A stretch of 64,000 nt of DNA from Mycoavidus cysteinexigens (GCF_003966915.1 NZ_AP018150.1:2728001-2792000); one strand, 5' to 3'. Shown: positions 1-8,650, numbered from the stretch's first letter. The notes: generated by a model from the sequence alone, not told the origin. A program made the numbers and translations.

Positions 1-110
1 CCCCTAGAAGGGGTAATGACAAAAGGCGAGGCCACAACTGCTGCGCTTAAAGCAGCCATTTTTTTAATCACTGCTCTACGTTTTTCGTTAGGCTGATGCT
101 GATGATTCAT
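1..110 (-). CDS. ABC transporter substrate-binding protein, N-terminal part (runs off window)
   Basis: Reading from an ATG at 108-110 toward the window edge gives 36 residues with no stop. They begin MNHQHQPNEKRRAVIKK and continue into a hydrophobic stretch ending near SPFVIT, which is a Tat-like signal peptide. A GAGGGGA ribosome-binding site lies a few bases upstream of the ATG. The layout (RR, short hydrophobic core, APFV/SPFV end) matches the N-terminus of the complete substrate-binding protein at 489-1592, so I infer a paralogue. The rest of the protein lies outside the window, so the family assignment rests on this resemblance alone. Confidence 0.5.
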   Translation of the reverse strand, partial: MNHQHQPNEKRRAVIKKMAALSAAVVASPFVITPSR

Positions 111-272
111 CTGAAGTCCCCTCAATGTATTGGGCTATCGCTAGCCTCTGGCTTAAGCTGGCTGAACATAGGTAATCTTGAAGAAAGCAATCTAAGCAAT
201 TGATCAGTGCAAGCAAAAATTTTCCGAGCTACTGTTGAGTTGCTGACGAACACGGGAAGAGGCAGTTCAATT

Positions 273-347
273 TTCTGCCTACCGCATGCAACTCATGCCA
301 TTTGCGCAAATAACGACTCGCTTAGGCGGCACGCTATAGACGATGAG
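273..347 (+). pseudogene. C-terminal remnant of a 2-hydroxycarboxylate (CitS-type) transporter
   Basis: The stretch around 281-346 translates to YRMQLMPFAQITTRLGGTL followed by a stop. This is almost the same as the C-terminal HRLQLMPFAQIATRLGGAL of the intact transporter at 3053-4432. Upstream bases can still be aligned loosely to the HSGMGG...GDIAIL segment but contain gaps. Nothing recognisable of the first 400 or so residues remains. It is a decayed third copy of the family in this window and shows that the substrate-binding-protein/transporter block was once duplicated here. Confidence 0.7.
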
Positions 348-488
348 CTATCCCTCACGTCTGTGACACTCGCAGGCGTGGTGTATACGCTGTATGCACT
401 AAGCCAGAATTAATTGTCGAATCAGCACCGCTATTCCATCAGCGTCTCCAAAATTATAATTTTGCGCTTTTTCCTTTGCTCAACGGCA

Positions 489-1592
489 TTATGCCTTCGC
501 TTGATCTAGCATCCACTCATTAAAACGTTGGATCACGCTATTTTGATTTTTCAGCCAATAAGTCGCATCAATGTGCTGCCCTTTTTCAAGATTCGTTGGA
601 TAGCTTGTAAGATGCATAGCCTGCTTAGGTTTAATATAATTGAAAGCATCTTGCTGTGTTGGACCAATCGCGTAAGCTGCAAGCAGTGCCTGCCGCTTAG
701 GGTCTGAAGCAAATTTGATAAATTCACGGCACGCGTTTGCATTAGGCGCGCCTTTTAAGATTGCCCAGCTATCATATTGATAGATATGCTGGTCCCAAGA
801 GAATGCCACTGGCGCTCCCTCATTTATCGCTGTTTGCGCCCGGGATATCCAAGCTGGCGTTAAATCTATCTCCCCAGATTTCAGCAAATGTTCAACTTGT
901 GGCCCGCTCGTCCACCAGACATTAATGTGGCGCTTAATTTTATCAAGGCTACGAAACGCTCTATCAAGATCGCACGGATAAATATTATTCGCAGTTACGC
1001 CATCAGCCATTAATGCAACTTCTGTCGTATCAAGCGGATGCTTATATAAGCCACGACGCCCTGGAAAACTCTTTATATCCCATAAATCTTTCCATGTTTG
1101 CGGCACCTGATGTTTTTTGAATGCATCAGTGCGATAAGCGAGAACCGTGGAATACACATTTGTTCCTACTCCATAAGGCGACATAAACTGTGCGCCAATT
1201 TGTGAAATAACCGGATCACGCTCAAGTTCATGCTTTTCTAAAAAACATCGATCGCCAGCGCCAATAGTTAGCATTGAAATAGCCATTTCACCCAGAGCCG
1301 CCATATCCCATAAATATTGCCTTGATTTAACCATCTCCTGAATCTGTGCGACAGGATTTGCACTTGCCGGAACACCAATAACTTGAATACCCGTTTCTCT
1401 AAAAAAAGGTTCGTAAAGCACCTCTTTATATGCATGATTAATTACGCCGCCGGCGTCCCGAACTAAGATTCGCTTTGGGGAAGATCGAGAAGATGCCATA
1501 ACAAACGGTGCACAAAGGGAAGTGAGTGTAAAAAATGCCGCATTTTTAATTATTTTGCGGCGGCCGATAGAAATTTGGGTTTGATTATCCAT
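489..1592 (-). CDS. ABC transporter periplasmic substrate-binding protein (PotD-like), Tat signal
   Basis: From the ATG at 1592 the protein has 367 residues. It begins with an RRKIIK twin-arginine motif and a hydrophobic core, so export is probably by Tat. The mature part has the size and pattern of bacterial extracellular solute-binding proteins of the polyamine/iron type, for example NPVAQIQEMV, WKDLWD and FIKFASDPKRQ near the C-terminus. I chose the start at 1592 because its ATGGATAA overlaps the stop of the upstream LysR gene, suggesting translational coupling; an ATG at 1628 is also open. No permease or ATPase gene is visible in the window, so the transport partners must lie elsewhere or be lost. 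The substrate cannot be told from sequence. Confidence 0.75.
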   Translation of the reverse strand: MDNQTQISIGRRKIIKNAAFFTLTSLCAPFVMASSRSSPKRILVRDAGGVINHAYKEVLYEPFFRETGIQVIGVPASANPVAQIQEMVKSRQYLWDMAALGEMAISMLTIGAGDRCFLEKHELERDPVISQIGAQFMSPYGVGTNVYSTVLAYRTDAFKKHQVPQTWKDLWDIKSFPGRRGLYKHPLDTTEVALMADGVTANNIYPCDLDRAFRSLDKIKRHINVWWTSGPQVEHLLKSGEIDLTPAWISRAQTAINEGAPVAFSWDQHIYQYDSWAILKGAPNANACREFIKFASDPKRQALLAAYAIGPTQQDAFNYIKPKQAMHLTSYPTNLEKGQHIDATYWLKNQNSVIQRFNEWMLDQAKA

Positions 1593-2553
1593 AAATGGTG
1601 GTGGAAGGAATGTAATCTCTTTCATCATGCGTAAAAAGCGATAATTTATTTTTGAGTAATCCTAGCAATTGCTTAAGTGCTGGCGAAAATAATTTACCTC
1701 GCTTGGCAATTAAGGAAACTTCTACGCTGGCCAGAACTGGGAGATCAATTTCAAGCGGAATCAGTCGGCCCTCTCTAATTTCTTGGTAAGCGCCAAAAGC
1801 TGTCATGATCGTTGCGCCCTCTTTGGCACAAGCGAATTTTTTTTGAGCACAAGCCGAACTCGTAGTCAGTGCTGTATTTAACTGAATTTTTTCTGAATGT
1901 TCCGCGGATTGCACTAACTTTCTAAAATTAAAAGAATTAGACGGCAAGGCGAGTGGATAACGAGATAATTCTGCGAAGCTAACCTTTTGCTTAGTAGCTA
2001 AAGGATGATTTCGACCTACTAACAAGCGTATGGCTAAAGGTCTACTCGTATAACAAAAGATATCTGGATTAGGTATATTATTAAAAATGATCCCCGCATC
2101 TGAAGATCCTTCTATAACATTATTGGTTATTTGATAAGAATTATTAATTTCTTCGACAACAATATTTAAGCCATGGTATTCGTAACAAAAGTCAGTGAAC
2201 ATGTCTTCCATAAACCTATCGATATAAACAGCAGGTAGAGCAAGGCGAATGTTTCCCCTCTTCATACTACGTAGCTCCTCTAAGCAAGATTCCATACGAT
2301 CTTGCTGCGCACGAGACGCTTGATAGTATTCCAAAACGACCTCCGCGGCTTCAGTGGGCTGCATTCCGTGGCGGCGACGCCGTTCAAACAGTCGGGTTCC
2401 TAACTCCTCCTCTAAAGATTGAATTTGTCGTGTAACCACCGACGCAGAAGTATTTAAGTTATCTGCTGCGGCACGTATCGAGCCAGTCGAATAGACCGCA
2501 TAAAAATAGCGAATACGGCGTTGATTAATGCAGTCCGACAAAAGATGCCTCAT
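1585..2553 (-). CDS. LysR-family transcriptional regulator
   Basis: 322 residues. The N-terminal winged helix-turn-helix (about residues 10-70, RIRYFYAVYSTGSIRAAAD ... SVVTRQIQSLEEELG) is followed by a type 2 periplasmic-binding-like effector domain. A GGAG ribosome-binding site precedes the ATG. It reads away from the CitS-type transporter at 3053 and overlaps the substrate-binding protein gene downstream by 8 bases. The divergent layout suggests it controls the transporter and the substrate-binding protein, with the 0.5 kb spacer carrying its operator; this is inference. Confidence 0.88.
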   Translation of the reverse strand: MRHLLSDCINQRRIRYFYAVYSTGSIRAAADNLNTSASVVTRQIQSLEEELGTRLFERRRRHGMQPTEAAEVVLEYYQASRAQQDRMESCLEELRSMKRGNIRLALPAVYIDRFMEDMFTDFCYEYHGLNIVVEEINNSYQITNNVIEGSSDAGIIFNNIPNPDIFCYTSRPLAIRLLVGRNHPLATKQKVSFAELSRYPLALPSNSFNFRKLVQSAEHSEKIQLNTALTTSSACAQKKFACAKEGATIMTAFGAYQEIREGRLIPLEIDLPVLASVEVSLIAKRGKLFSPALKQLLGLLKNKLSLFTHDERDYIPSTTIYG

Positions 2554-2933
2554 ATTTTTTACTCCGCAGTGTTTCCCTCATTACGAATACAAACAGCGCA
2601 GAAGATCTCTCTGCTACCTCTGAAGTTTAGAGGATGATGAGAAAATTAGGTGATTTTTTGAGAATTAATCTATCTGATCATAGGTAGAAATTGTTGTGAT
2701 AAAAGCAACAACGAATACAAAATCAATGTAAAGATAGTTTATTGCTGTTCAATATATTCTGTTTATCATACAAAGCAGATAAACATCATTTTTATTTAAC
2801 TGAATTCGTAACAATAAAAGATGGTGATTGATCTTTTATAAACGGTTTTTGCCAACCATACTAACTCTGGAATCAGTTTACTAGAGACAGATACATTTTT
2901 GACACAACAAAATTTCGTGTGCATCTCTTCTTC

Positions 2934-2962
2934 AAGCAACGGCAAGTGTCGTTGCTTTTTTT
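2934..2962 (+). terminator. Rho-independent terminator-like hairpin in the leader of the CitS-type gene
   Basis: AAGCAACG at 2934-2941 and CGTTGCTT at 2950-2957 form a perfect 8-bp stem with an 8-base loop, followed by an uninterrupted T run to 2962. It lies in the 499-base spacer between the divergent LysR and transporter genes, 90 bases before the transporter start, and points toward it. No gene ends upstream on this strand, so it may be a leader attenuator or the end of a small RNA. A TTGACA hexamer lies at 2899-2904 without a clear -10. The rest of the spacer (2554-3038) shows no further gene. Confidence 0.6.
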
Positions 2963-3038
2963 AATGAGCTATAAGCTCTAAGGATAAAAGTGCTTAAAGG
3001 TCATATTTGATACGACAGATAAATTGACACTTAAATTT

Positions 3039-3045
3039 AGGAGGT
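3039..3045 (+). promoter_or_regulatory. Strong Shine-Dalgarno site fixing the transporter start
   Basis: AGGAGGT at 3039-3045 lies 7 bases before ATG 3053. A GTG at 3044 opens the same frame three codons earlier but lies inside the ribosome-binding site, so 3053 is the likely start. Confidence 0.7.
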
Positions 3046-3052
3046 GAGGCAA

Positions 3053-4432
3053 ATGAACATTTCATCTGTCGGCAGCAGTGTTTTGGCACTCAAAAAGCAG
3101 CGATATCTTCTACGGTGGAAACAAATGGGTAAGTTTAGTTTTTTATTTAGTCACGCTCACTGGCAGAAGCTCATGAACATAAAGGTCGGCATTATTCCGT
3201 TGCCGCTATATTTCGTTATGCTTATTTGCTTAGGCATCCTTCTGGCTTTAAAAAAAGTTTCTGGCGACATTTCAATTATGATCGCGCTGCTTGCCACATG
3301 CGGCTTTACCTGTGCCGAAATAGGCGAGCGTACTCCAGGTCTACGACAAATAGGCGGGCCAGTTATCGCTACCATTTTTCTCCCTGCCTGCCTGGTTCAT
3401 TACAGACTTTTACCTGGTGAATTGATTACGGCAATCAATGACTTCTGGCACTCGACCAAATTTGTCTATTTATTTACTGCCTGTGTCATCGTTGGCAGCA
3501 TCCTTAGCATGGACCGCCAAGCCCTTATTACGGGGATCGTTAAGATTTTTATTCCCCTTGCCACAGGCTCTGTTATTGCAATGATCGTTGGGACACTGAC
3601 CGGTATGGCCTTTGGGTTAAGTGCGCACTACACCTTCTTTTTTATCGTTATCCCCATTATGGCGGGCGGCATTGGTGAAGGCGCCATTCCTCTCACCCTT
3701 GCTTATGGCGAGATTTTGAATACTCCACAAGACCAGATATTTGCCCAAGTCGTACCGGCGATCGTGCTAGGGAATTTGGTAGCGATTGTCTGCGCAAGCG
3801 TGCTTAATCAATTGGGCAAGCGTTATGCACGCTATAGCGGGCAAGGTCATTTATATGACATTAAAGATAACGTACCCGCAAAATCCATCAATACCTCATC
3901 GGCCATGGTTGAACATATTGCAGTCGCGGGTCTGATTGCAATCTCTTTCTATATCGTAGGCATCATTGTACATAACCTGATTGGCTTACCTACTCCCGTC
4001 GCCATGCTATTTCTTGTAGTGCTTGTTAAACTCACTTATACGATCTCGCCCAAATTAGAAAATGGTGCTCGTACTGTTTATCGCTTCTTCTCAAAAGCCG
4101 TGACTTATCCCTTACTCTTTGCGATTGGGATTACTACAACTTCGTGGGCTGATTTAATGGCTGCGTTCAACTTAGCCAATATCGTTACAATTGTAGTAAC
4201 GGTCGTTATGCTTACCACGGTCGGCTTTTTTGTAGGGAAATGGGTAGGTTTATATCCAATTGAAAGTGCTCTGATTAATACTTGTCACAGTGGCATGGGA
4301 GGGGTTGGCGATATTGCAATCCTGACTTCTGCTCACCGCTTGCAACTCATGCCATTTGCACAAATAGCGACGCGCTTAGGCGGCGCGCTAACGATTACGG
4401 TTGCAATCGTTTTAATAGGGGCGGTTTCTTAA
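3053..4432 (+). CDS. 2-hydroxycarboxylate:cation symporter (CitS/MaeN family)
   Basis: 459 residues with many hydrophobic segments. The two family signature loops are present: MAGGIGEGAIPLT in the first half and HSGMGGVGDIAIL near the C-terminus, the re-entrant GGxG motifs of the 2HCT family. These proteins import citrate, malate or lactate-type acids with Na+ or H+. It lies divergent from a LysR gene and has an optimal ribosome-binding site and a hairpin-containing leader. A second complete paralogue lies at 59907-61271 next to a citE-like gene, and a decayed one at 273-347. The substrate is not resolved by the sequence. Confidence 0.9.
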   Translation: MNISSVGSSVLALKKQRYLLRWKQMGKFSFLFSHAHWQKLMNIKVGIIPLPLYFVMLICLGILLALKKVSGDISIMIALLATCGFTCAEIGERTPGLRQIGGPVIATIFLPACLVHYRLLPGELITAINDFWHSTKFVYLFTACVIVGSILSMDRQALITGIVKIFIPLATGSVIAMIVGTLTGMAFGLSAHYTFFFIVIPIMAGGIGEGAIPLTLAYGEILNTPQDQIFAQVVPAIVLGNLVAIVCASVLNQLGKRYARYSGQGHLYDIKDNVPAKSINTSSAMVEHIAVAGLIAISFYIVGIIVHNLIGLPTPVAMLFLVVLVKLTYTISPKLENGARTVYRFFSKAVTYPLLFAIGITTTSWADLMAAFNLANIVTIVVTVVMLTTVGFFVGKWVGLYPIESALINTCHSGMGGVGDIAILTSAHRLQLMPFAQIATRLGGALTITVAIVLIGAVS

Positions 4433-4596
4433 TACTGCAACTGCAAATAACAAGGCGATGATGGGCATGTTGCACTCCTGTTCCATTACTTTAATAGCAT
4501 ATGCGGGTGAACTGGTCTGAATTCCATTCATAAAAAAATTTCTCCAAAAAGACGGCTTTGGATTAAAAATAACTTAATTGAGATAAATTATCAAAG

Positions 4597-5447
4597 GTCG
4601 GATAAGGAAGGGCTATTACTAACCCTCCCTCTCCTAAGAACCGTGCAGGCGAGTCACCTCGCACACGGCTCAAGCCAAGAGTCCAGCGCTGGCTAAGGCA
4701 CCGGGCAGTCTAACAAACTGGCTGCCTGAGCAATATACGCCTGGAGCCATTTCGCCCTTCTGGTAAAATCGAACCAGTTGACCTGGTTTCTTAATTCACC
4801 TGGGCGCGCAAGCGCACAACAAACCTAAACGGTCTGCCTCATCTGCTTTCCCGCGTATAACGGTTTGCCAAGATTTCTTGCCCACTCTGACCAAGAGCAA
4901 GTCTGCTCGCTTTCGCGCAAGAGAATGTTTCACTCTTTATCCCCCTCATTACAAGGCGGCCTTCGCTTTTTGCTCCTTCCTGTACCCGCAGCGCCAACAG
5001 CATTCCTCGCGGTTTGCCTACCATTTCTGGCAGCGTTACGGGCTTATCCTGTTCCGCTTGAATTTCAGTGCGAGTCGGATCCCTCTTCTTTGCCGGCGGT
5101 TGTTTGTCCATGTTGGCCGAACTTTGAGCGACCAAACCTAACCGCGTACCATTTTGGTTCAGGCCCAGCACCTTTGGCCTGTTCATTTTAACGACAATTA
5201 CAGAGATTCACGTGTGTTGATCGTATTCGCACATCCCTAGCCCCTCTCCGCTTTAGTGCTAGCAGATTCGGCCTTGCCTCGCGGCTCGGCTTACCGATTA
5301 CTCGGCGGTTACATTGTCATCGGAGCTTCACACCGGACCGTTGCCAGCCCCGCATGTCCGACTAGGGAACGATTGATGGAGCAATCGGTCTTATCTGGTT
5401 ATATTTCTCCTGTAAGACAGAAATTCAAACGACTTTTCAGGTCGCAC
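4597..5447 (-). mobile_element. ORF-less group II intron
   Basis: Read on the minus strand, the element begins GTGCGACC (the GUGYG 5' boundary) at 5447. It carries about 780 bases of structured sequence, a 34-nt domain V at 4638-4671 and a domain VI-like stem (GGGAGGG/CCCTTCC), ending CCGAC near 4597. The total is about 851 nt, the size of the ribozyme alone. I see no reverse-transcriptase motif such as YADD in any frame; a 115-codon frame at 4839-5186 looks like ribozyme sequence read as protein. It should therefore need an intron-encoded protein from elsewhere, if it still moves. It separates the CitS-type gene from the beta-lactamase gene. Confidence 0.75.
4638..4671 (-). ncRNA. Group II intron domain V hairpin
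   Basis: On the minus strand this 34-nt hairpin begins GAGCCGTG and ends CACGGTTC. It has the AGC catalytic triad, a GNRA-type GTGA loop and a small bulge on the 3' side. All parts expected of a working domain V are in place, which suggests the ribozyme core has not decayed here. Confidence 0.75.
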
Positions 5448-5491
5448 CGAAGTTCAAATGTCGTAGGACGAGCAAAGTTAGAATATCGTAA

Positions 5492-5527
5492 TTCATTCTA
5501 AATATAGCTTTAAAAACGATATATGAG
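5492..5527 (+). repeat. Left copy of imperfect direct repeat flanking the OXA gene
   Basis: TTCATTCTAAATATAGC followed by AAAAACGATA matches 6406-6441 at 29 of 36 positions by my count. A further CGTAxGACGA match lies upstream of both copies (5462 and 6392) at different spacing. The left copy overlaps the beta-lactamase start codon. Confidence 0.65.
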
Positions 5528-6374
5528 AGCCACTGGCACGCCGATTATCGCGTTGGGTTATAAGTATTTACGATGCGCTGTGGCTGGCTTTCTAGCAGTC
5601 AGTTTTTTGATTTCGACGGTTCAAGCCAAAACAATTTGTACGGCTATTGCCGATGCTAAAACTGGTGAGATAGTTCTGAAAGAAGGGAATTGCAGTGACC
5701 GATTCACGCCTGCATCGACATTCAAAATCGCCTTAAGTGCGATGGGATACGATTCTGGTTTTCTCAAAGATACCCATTCGCCAACGCTTCTATTCAAGAA
5801 AGGTTACGTGGAATGGGGGGGTGATAACTGGCGTCAGCCGACAGATCCAAGCAGGTGGATGAAATACTCGGTGGTTTGGTTCTCACAACAGATTACGCAA
5901 TTCCTCGGGCAGGATCGTTTACAGCAGTATGCGATCCAATTCGGCTATGGAAATGCCGATTTTAGTGGAGACTCAGGTAAGAATAATGGCCTTGAGCGAG
6001 CTTGGATCAGCTCTTCATTAAAAATATCGCCATTAGAGCAACTTGTATTTCTTCGGAAATTGGTTAATCGGCAGCTTCCTGTGAGTGCGGTTGCTTTCGA
6101 TATGACGAGCCGCATTGTTGAAAAAACCGCACTATCAAGCGGTTGGGATGTACACGGCAAAACGGGGATGGCATATCCGCGGCAAGCTAATGGTGATTTT
6201 GATGAGGAACACCCTTGGGGCTGGTTCGTTGGCTGGGCGACAAAAGGCGATCGCACCTTAGTGTTTGCGCGGCTCATTCAGGACGATAAAAAAGAGTTAG
6301 GTACGGCTGGAGTACGGTCACGCGAGGCCTTTTTGACGCAACTACCCTCTTTGGCGGATTCTTTCATCAAGTAA
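5523..6374 (+). CDS. bla: Class D (OXA-type) beta-lactamase
   Basis: 283 residues, a normal length for the class. A signal peptide ends at about ...STVQA (residue 35). All class D motifs are visible: STFK at 65-68 (nucleophile serine and carboxylated lysine), SVV at 116-118, YGN at 142-144, the conserved Trp at 161 and KTG at 213-215. The enzyme should hydrolyse penicillins in the periplasm. It resembles the chromosomal OXA enzymes of Burkholderia/Ralstonia as I remember them; I cannot assign a numbered variant. No clear Shine-Dalgarno precedes the ATG. The gene sits between a group II intron and tRNA-Phe and is bracketed by imperfect direct repeats. No LysR-type ampR is adjacent. Confidence 0.92.
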   Translation: MRATGTPIIALGYKYLRCAVAGFLAVSFLISTVQAKTICTAIADAKTGEIVLKEGNCSDRFTPASTFKIALSAMGYDSGFLKDTHSPTLLFKKGYVEWGGDNWRQPTDPSRWMKYSVVWFSQQITQFLGQDRLQQYAIQFGYGNADFSGDSGKNNGLERAWISSSLKISPLEQLVFLRKLVNRQLPVSAVAFDMTSRIVEKTALSSGWDVHGKTGMAYPRQANGDFDEEHPWGWFVGWATKGDRTLVFARLIQDDKKELGTAGVRSREAFLTQLPSLADSFIK

Positions 6375-6405
6375 GCAAAGTAAAGGGCGCTCGTACGACG
6401 ATTTA

Positions 6406-6441
6406 TTCACTCTAAATACAGCCAGAAAAACGATAAATTAG
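6406..6441 (+). repeat. Right copy of imperfect direct repeat flanking the OXA gene
   Basis: TTCACTCTAAATACAGC followed by AAAAACGATA lies 31 bases after the beta-lactamase stop. It pairs with 5492-5527. Such bracketing can arise from insertion with duplication or from recombination of a cassette. The bases from 6442 to the tRNA promoter show no gene. Confidence 0.65.
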
Positions 6442-6615
6442 CACTGCTGGAAAGATCCCGATTGTGCATAGCCAATCCCTCCTTCTGAAAATTTTTTATA
6501 TAAGATTCTTCAGAAAGCACATCGAAATCTATGCTGGAGCAAAAAATGCTGCGCGGAGTGTTATTGTCATAAACGTTGCAAGCAGCAAACCTATACACAT
6601 GCAAGAGTTCTTTGC

Positions 6616-6621
6616 TATACT
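6616..6621 (+). promoter_or_regulatory. Probable -10 box of tRNA-Phe
   Basis: TATACT lies 11 bases before the tRNA 5' end. No good -35 hexamer is found at the usual distance. Confidence 0.45.
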
Positions 6622-6632
6622 CTCGGCTTTGT

Positions 6633-6708
<76 letters not shown>

Positions 6709-6717
6709 GTATTTCAG

Positions 6718-6745
6718 GACTTGCCTATTAGCAAGTCTTTCTTTT
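6718..6745 (+). terminator. Terminator of tRNA-Phe
   Basis: GACTTGC (6718-6724) and GCAAGTC (6731-6737) form a 7-bp stem with a 6-base loop, followed by TTTCTTTT. It lies 10 bases after the tRNA. Confidence 0.8.
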
Positions 6746-6774
6746 GTCCATAGGTTCCATGACAGGAGACTAAA

Positions 6775-7500
6775 GTGGCGGCGCAAACAAACCCTCATAG
6801 CCGTGCACTCGTACTTTTCTCCGGTGGACAAGATTCGGCGACCTGCCTGGCATGGGCACTGCAGCGTTTTCATCATGTTGAAACCATCGGCTTTGATTAC
6901 GGCCAACGCCATCGGGTTGAACTTGAATGTCGCAGCCATTTTCGAACACGCCTAATAGAAACTGAAGCATTCGCGCCTTGGCGCACCCGCTTACATGGTG
7001 ATCATCTGGTCGATTTGTCTGTATTTGGTGCGATCAGCGACACGGCGATGACACGCGACATTCAGATTGAGACGCTTGCTAACGGTTTACCCAATACCTT
7101 TGTGCCTGGCCGCAATTTGCTGTTTTTGACAGTCGCCGCCGCACTCGCGTATCGACGGAACTTGCAGGTGCTTGTAGCCGGGATGTGCGAAACTGATTTT
7201 TCTGGTTACCCAGATTGCCGCGACGATACTGTCAAAGCCTTGCAAGTTGCCCTGAATCTGGGGATGGATCGCCGCTTTGTGATTGAAACCCCTTTGATGT
7301 GGCTTGATAAAGCGCAAACCTGGCAGCTTGCTTATACGCTTGGCGGTCCGTTATTGGTTGACTTAGTTCGGCGTGAAACACACACCTGCTATCTGGGCGA
7401 GCGTAATACGCTACATGACTGGGGCTATGGTTGCGGCGAATGTCCATCTTGCGCGCTGCGTAAACAGGGTTATACTGCCTTCGTAACCGGCCTAAGTTAA
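6775..7500 (+). CDS. queC: 7-cyano-7-deazaguanine (preQ0) synthase
   Basis: 241 residues starting at a GTG with an AGGAG site 6 bases upstream. The N-terminal SGGQDS (residues 16-21) is the PP-loop that adenylates 7-carboxy-7-deazaguanine. The C-terminal [10 protein letters not shown] supplies zinc cysteines. The enzyme converts CDG and ammonia to preQ0 in the queuosine pathway. It is followed by queE and queD, so three preQ0 steps are encoded together. Confidence 0.95.
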   Translation: MAAQTNPHSRALVLFSGGQDSATCLAWALQRFHHVETIGFDYGQRHRVELECRSHFRTRLIETEAFAPWRTRLHGDHLVDLSVFGAISDTAMTRDIQIETLANGLPNTFVPGRNLLFLTVAAALAYRRNLQVLVAGMCETDFSGYPDCRDDTVKALQVALNLGMDRRFVIETPLMWLDKAQTWQLAYTLGGPLLVDLVRRETHTCYLGERNTLHDWGYGCGECPSCALRKQGYTAFVTGLS

Positions 7501-7535
7501 AAACAGGCTAGCCCTAAGCCGGTAAAATATTGGTT

Positions 7536-8171
7536 ATGGCTTCTTATTCGATTAAAGAAATTTTTTATACTTTGCAGGGCGAAGGCATTAATGCTGGGCG
7601 TCCTGCTGTGTTTTGCCGCTTTGCTGGCTGTAATTTATGGTCTGGCCGCGAGCAAAATCGCGCGCAAGCGGTTTGCCGCTTTTGCGATACGGATTTTGTT
7701 GGGACCGATGGCGAAAATGGTGGGAAATATCAAAATGCTGCGTCATTGGCCTCTCAAATTACTTCGCTATGGCCGTCAGGCGCAATGCATCGTTTGGTTG
7801 TCTGTACTGGCGGGGAGCCTTTACTCCAGCTTGATGATGAGTTAATCCAAGCGCTGCATGCTGCACATTTTGAAATTGCGCTTGAGACCAATGGCACGCT
7901 ACCGATACCGGCAGGCATTGATTGGGTTTGCGTTAGCCCCAAAGCGGACGCGCCCTTAGTCGTGACGCAAGGCGATGAGCTAAAAGTTGTGGTGCCACAG
8001 GCTAATCAGCAACTTTTATCCTATGAATCACTCGACTTCAAGCATTTCCTGGTGCAACCGATGGATAATGCAGCGCGTGCATTTAATACGCAATTTGCAA
8101 TCGATTGGTGCAAACAGCATCCGCGCTGGCGCTTATCGATGCAAACCCACAAATATTTAAACATTCCTTAA
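7536..8171 (+). CDS. queE: 7-carboxy-7-deazaguanine synthase (radical SAM)
   Basis: 211 residues from ATG 7536; a TTG at 7530 opens the same frame two codons earlier. It begins MASYSIKEIFYTLQGEG, typical of QueE. The iron-sulfur cluster motif is the CX14CX2C form (GCNLW ... VCRFCDTDF) known from Burkholderia-type QueE rather than CX3CX2C. A GGEPLL motif follows. It converts 6-carboxytetrahydropterin to 7-carboxy-7-deazaguanine using S-adenosylmethionine and lies between queC and queD. Confidence 0.93.
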   Translation: MASYSIKEIFYTLQGEGINAGRPAVFCRFAGCNLWSGREQNRAQAVCRFCDTDFVGTDGENGGKYQNAASLASQITSLWPSGAMHRLVVCTGGEPLLQLDDELIQALHAAHFEIALETNGTLPIPAGIDWVCVSPKADAPLVVTQGDELKVVVPQANQQLLSYESLDFKHFLVQPMDNAARAFNTQFAIDWCKQHPRWRLSMQTHKYLNIP

Positions 8172-8183
8172 ATTTGTACTTCT

Positions 8184-8636
8184 GTGTTAACGATTACTCG
8201 CAAACTTGAATTTGATGCTGGCCACCGTATCCCAGACCACCGCAGCCTATGCTGCAATTTGCACGGGCATCGTTATGTACTTGAAATTACGCTAGAAGGC
8301 GAACCCATCATTACTGAAGGCGCGCCCGATCGCGGTATGGTGATGGATTTTGCACAGGTAAAAGCGCTCGCTCTTGCGCACTTGGTTGAGCATTGGGACC
8401 ATGCTTTTTTGGTGTACGCTGGCGATACGCCAATACGGGATTTTCTGGCGACGCTACCCAACCATAAAACTGTTGTTCTTGAACATATCCCTACCGTCGA
8501 AAATCTTGCGCGCATCGCTTTTGATCGGCTTGCTGCTGCATATAACCATCACTATGGCGCAACATTAAAGCTTAAGCGGGTGCGTTTATATGAAACGCCA
8601 AATTGTTGGGCCGAGGTTGAGCGCCCAGTTAATTGA
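8184..8636 (+). CDS. queD: 6-carboxy-5,6,7,8-tetrahydropterin synthase
   Basis: 150 residues from a GTG 12 bases after queE. The zinc site is clear: FDAGH, then CCNLHGHRY. The substrate-shaping VEHWDHAFLV and the C-terminal YETPNCWAEVE are also typical. It makes carboxytetrahydropterin from dihydroneopterin triphosphate, the step before QueE. No queA, tgt or queF is seen in the window. Confidence 0.93.
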   Translation: MLTITRKLEFDAGHRIPDHRSLCCNLHGHRYVLEITLEGEPIITEGAPDRGMVMDFAQVKALALAHLVEHWDHAFLVYAGDTPIRDFLATLPNHKTVVLEHIPTVENLARIAFDRLAAAYNHHYGATLKLKRVRLYETPNCWAEVERPVN

Positions 8637-8650
8637 AACACTGTCTGAAT

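Noticed and set aside
207-413. 68-codon frame at the window start as a gene
   Set aside because: The transporter remnant is in a different reading frame of the same DNA, and this frame has no recognisable content.
4839-5186. 115-codon frame inside the group II intron as an intron-encoded protein
   Set aside because: It has no reverse-transcriptase, maturase or endonuclease motif and lies in the region that must form ribozyme domains I-III.
6710-6774. preQ1 riboswitch upstream of queC
   Set aside because: The 65-base gap is filled by the tRNA terminator and a Shine-Dalgarno site; no preQ1 aptamer pattern is seen.
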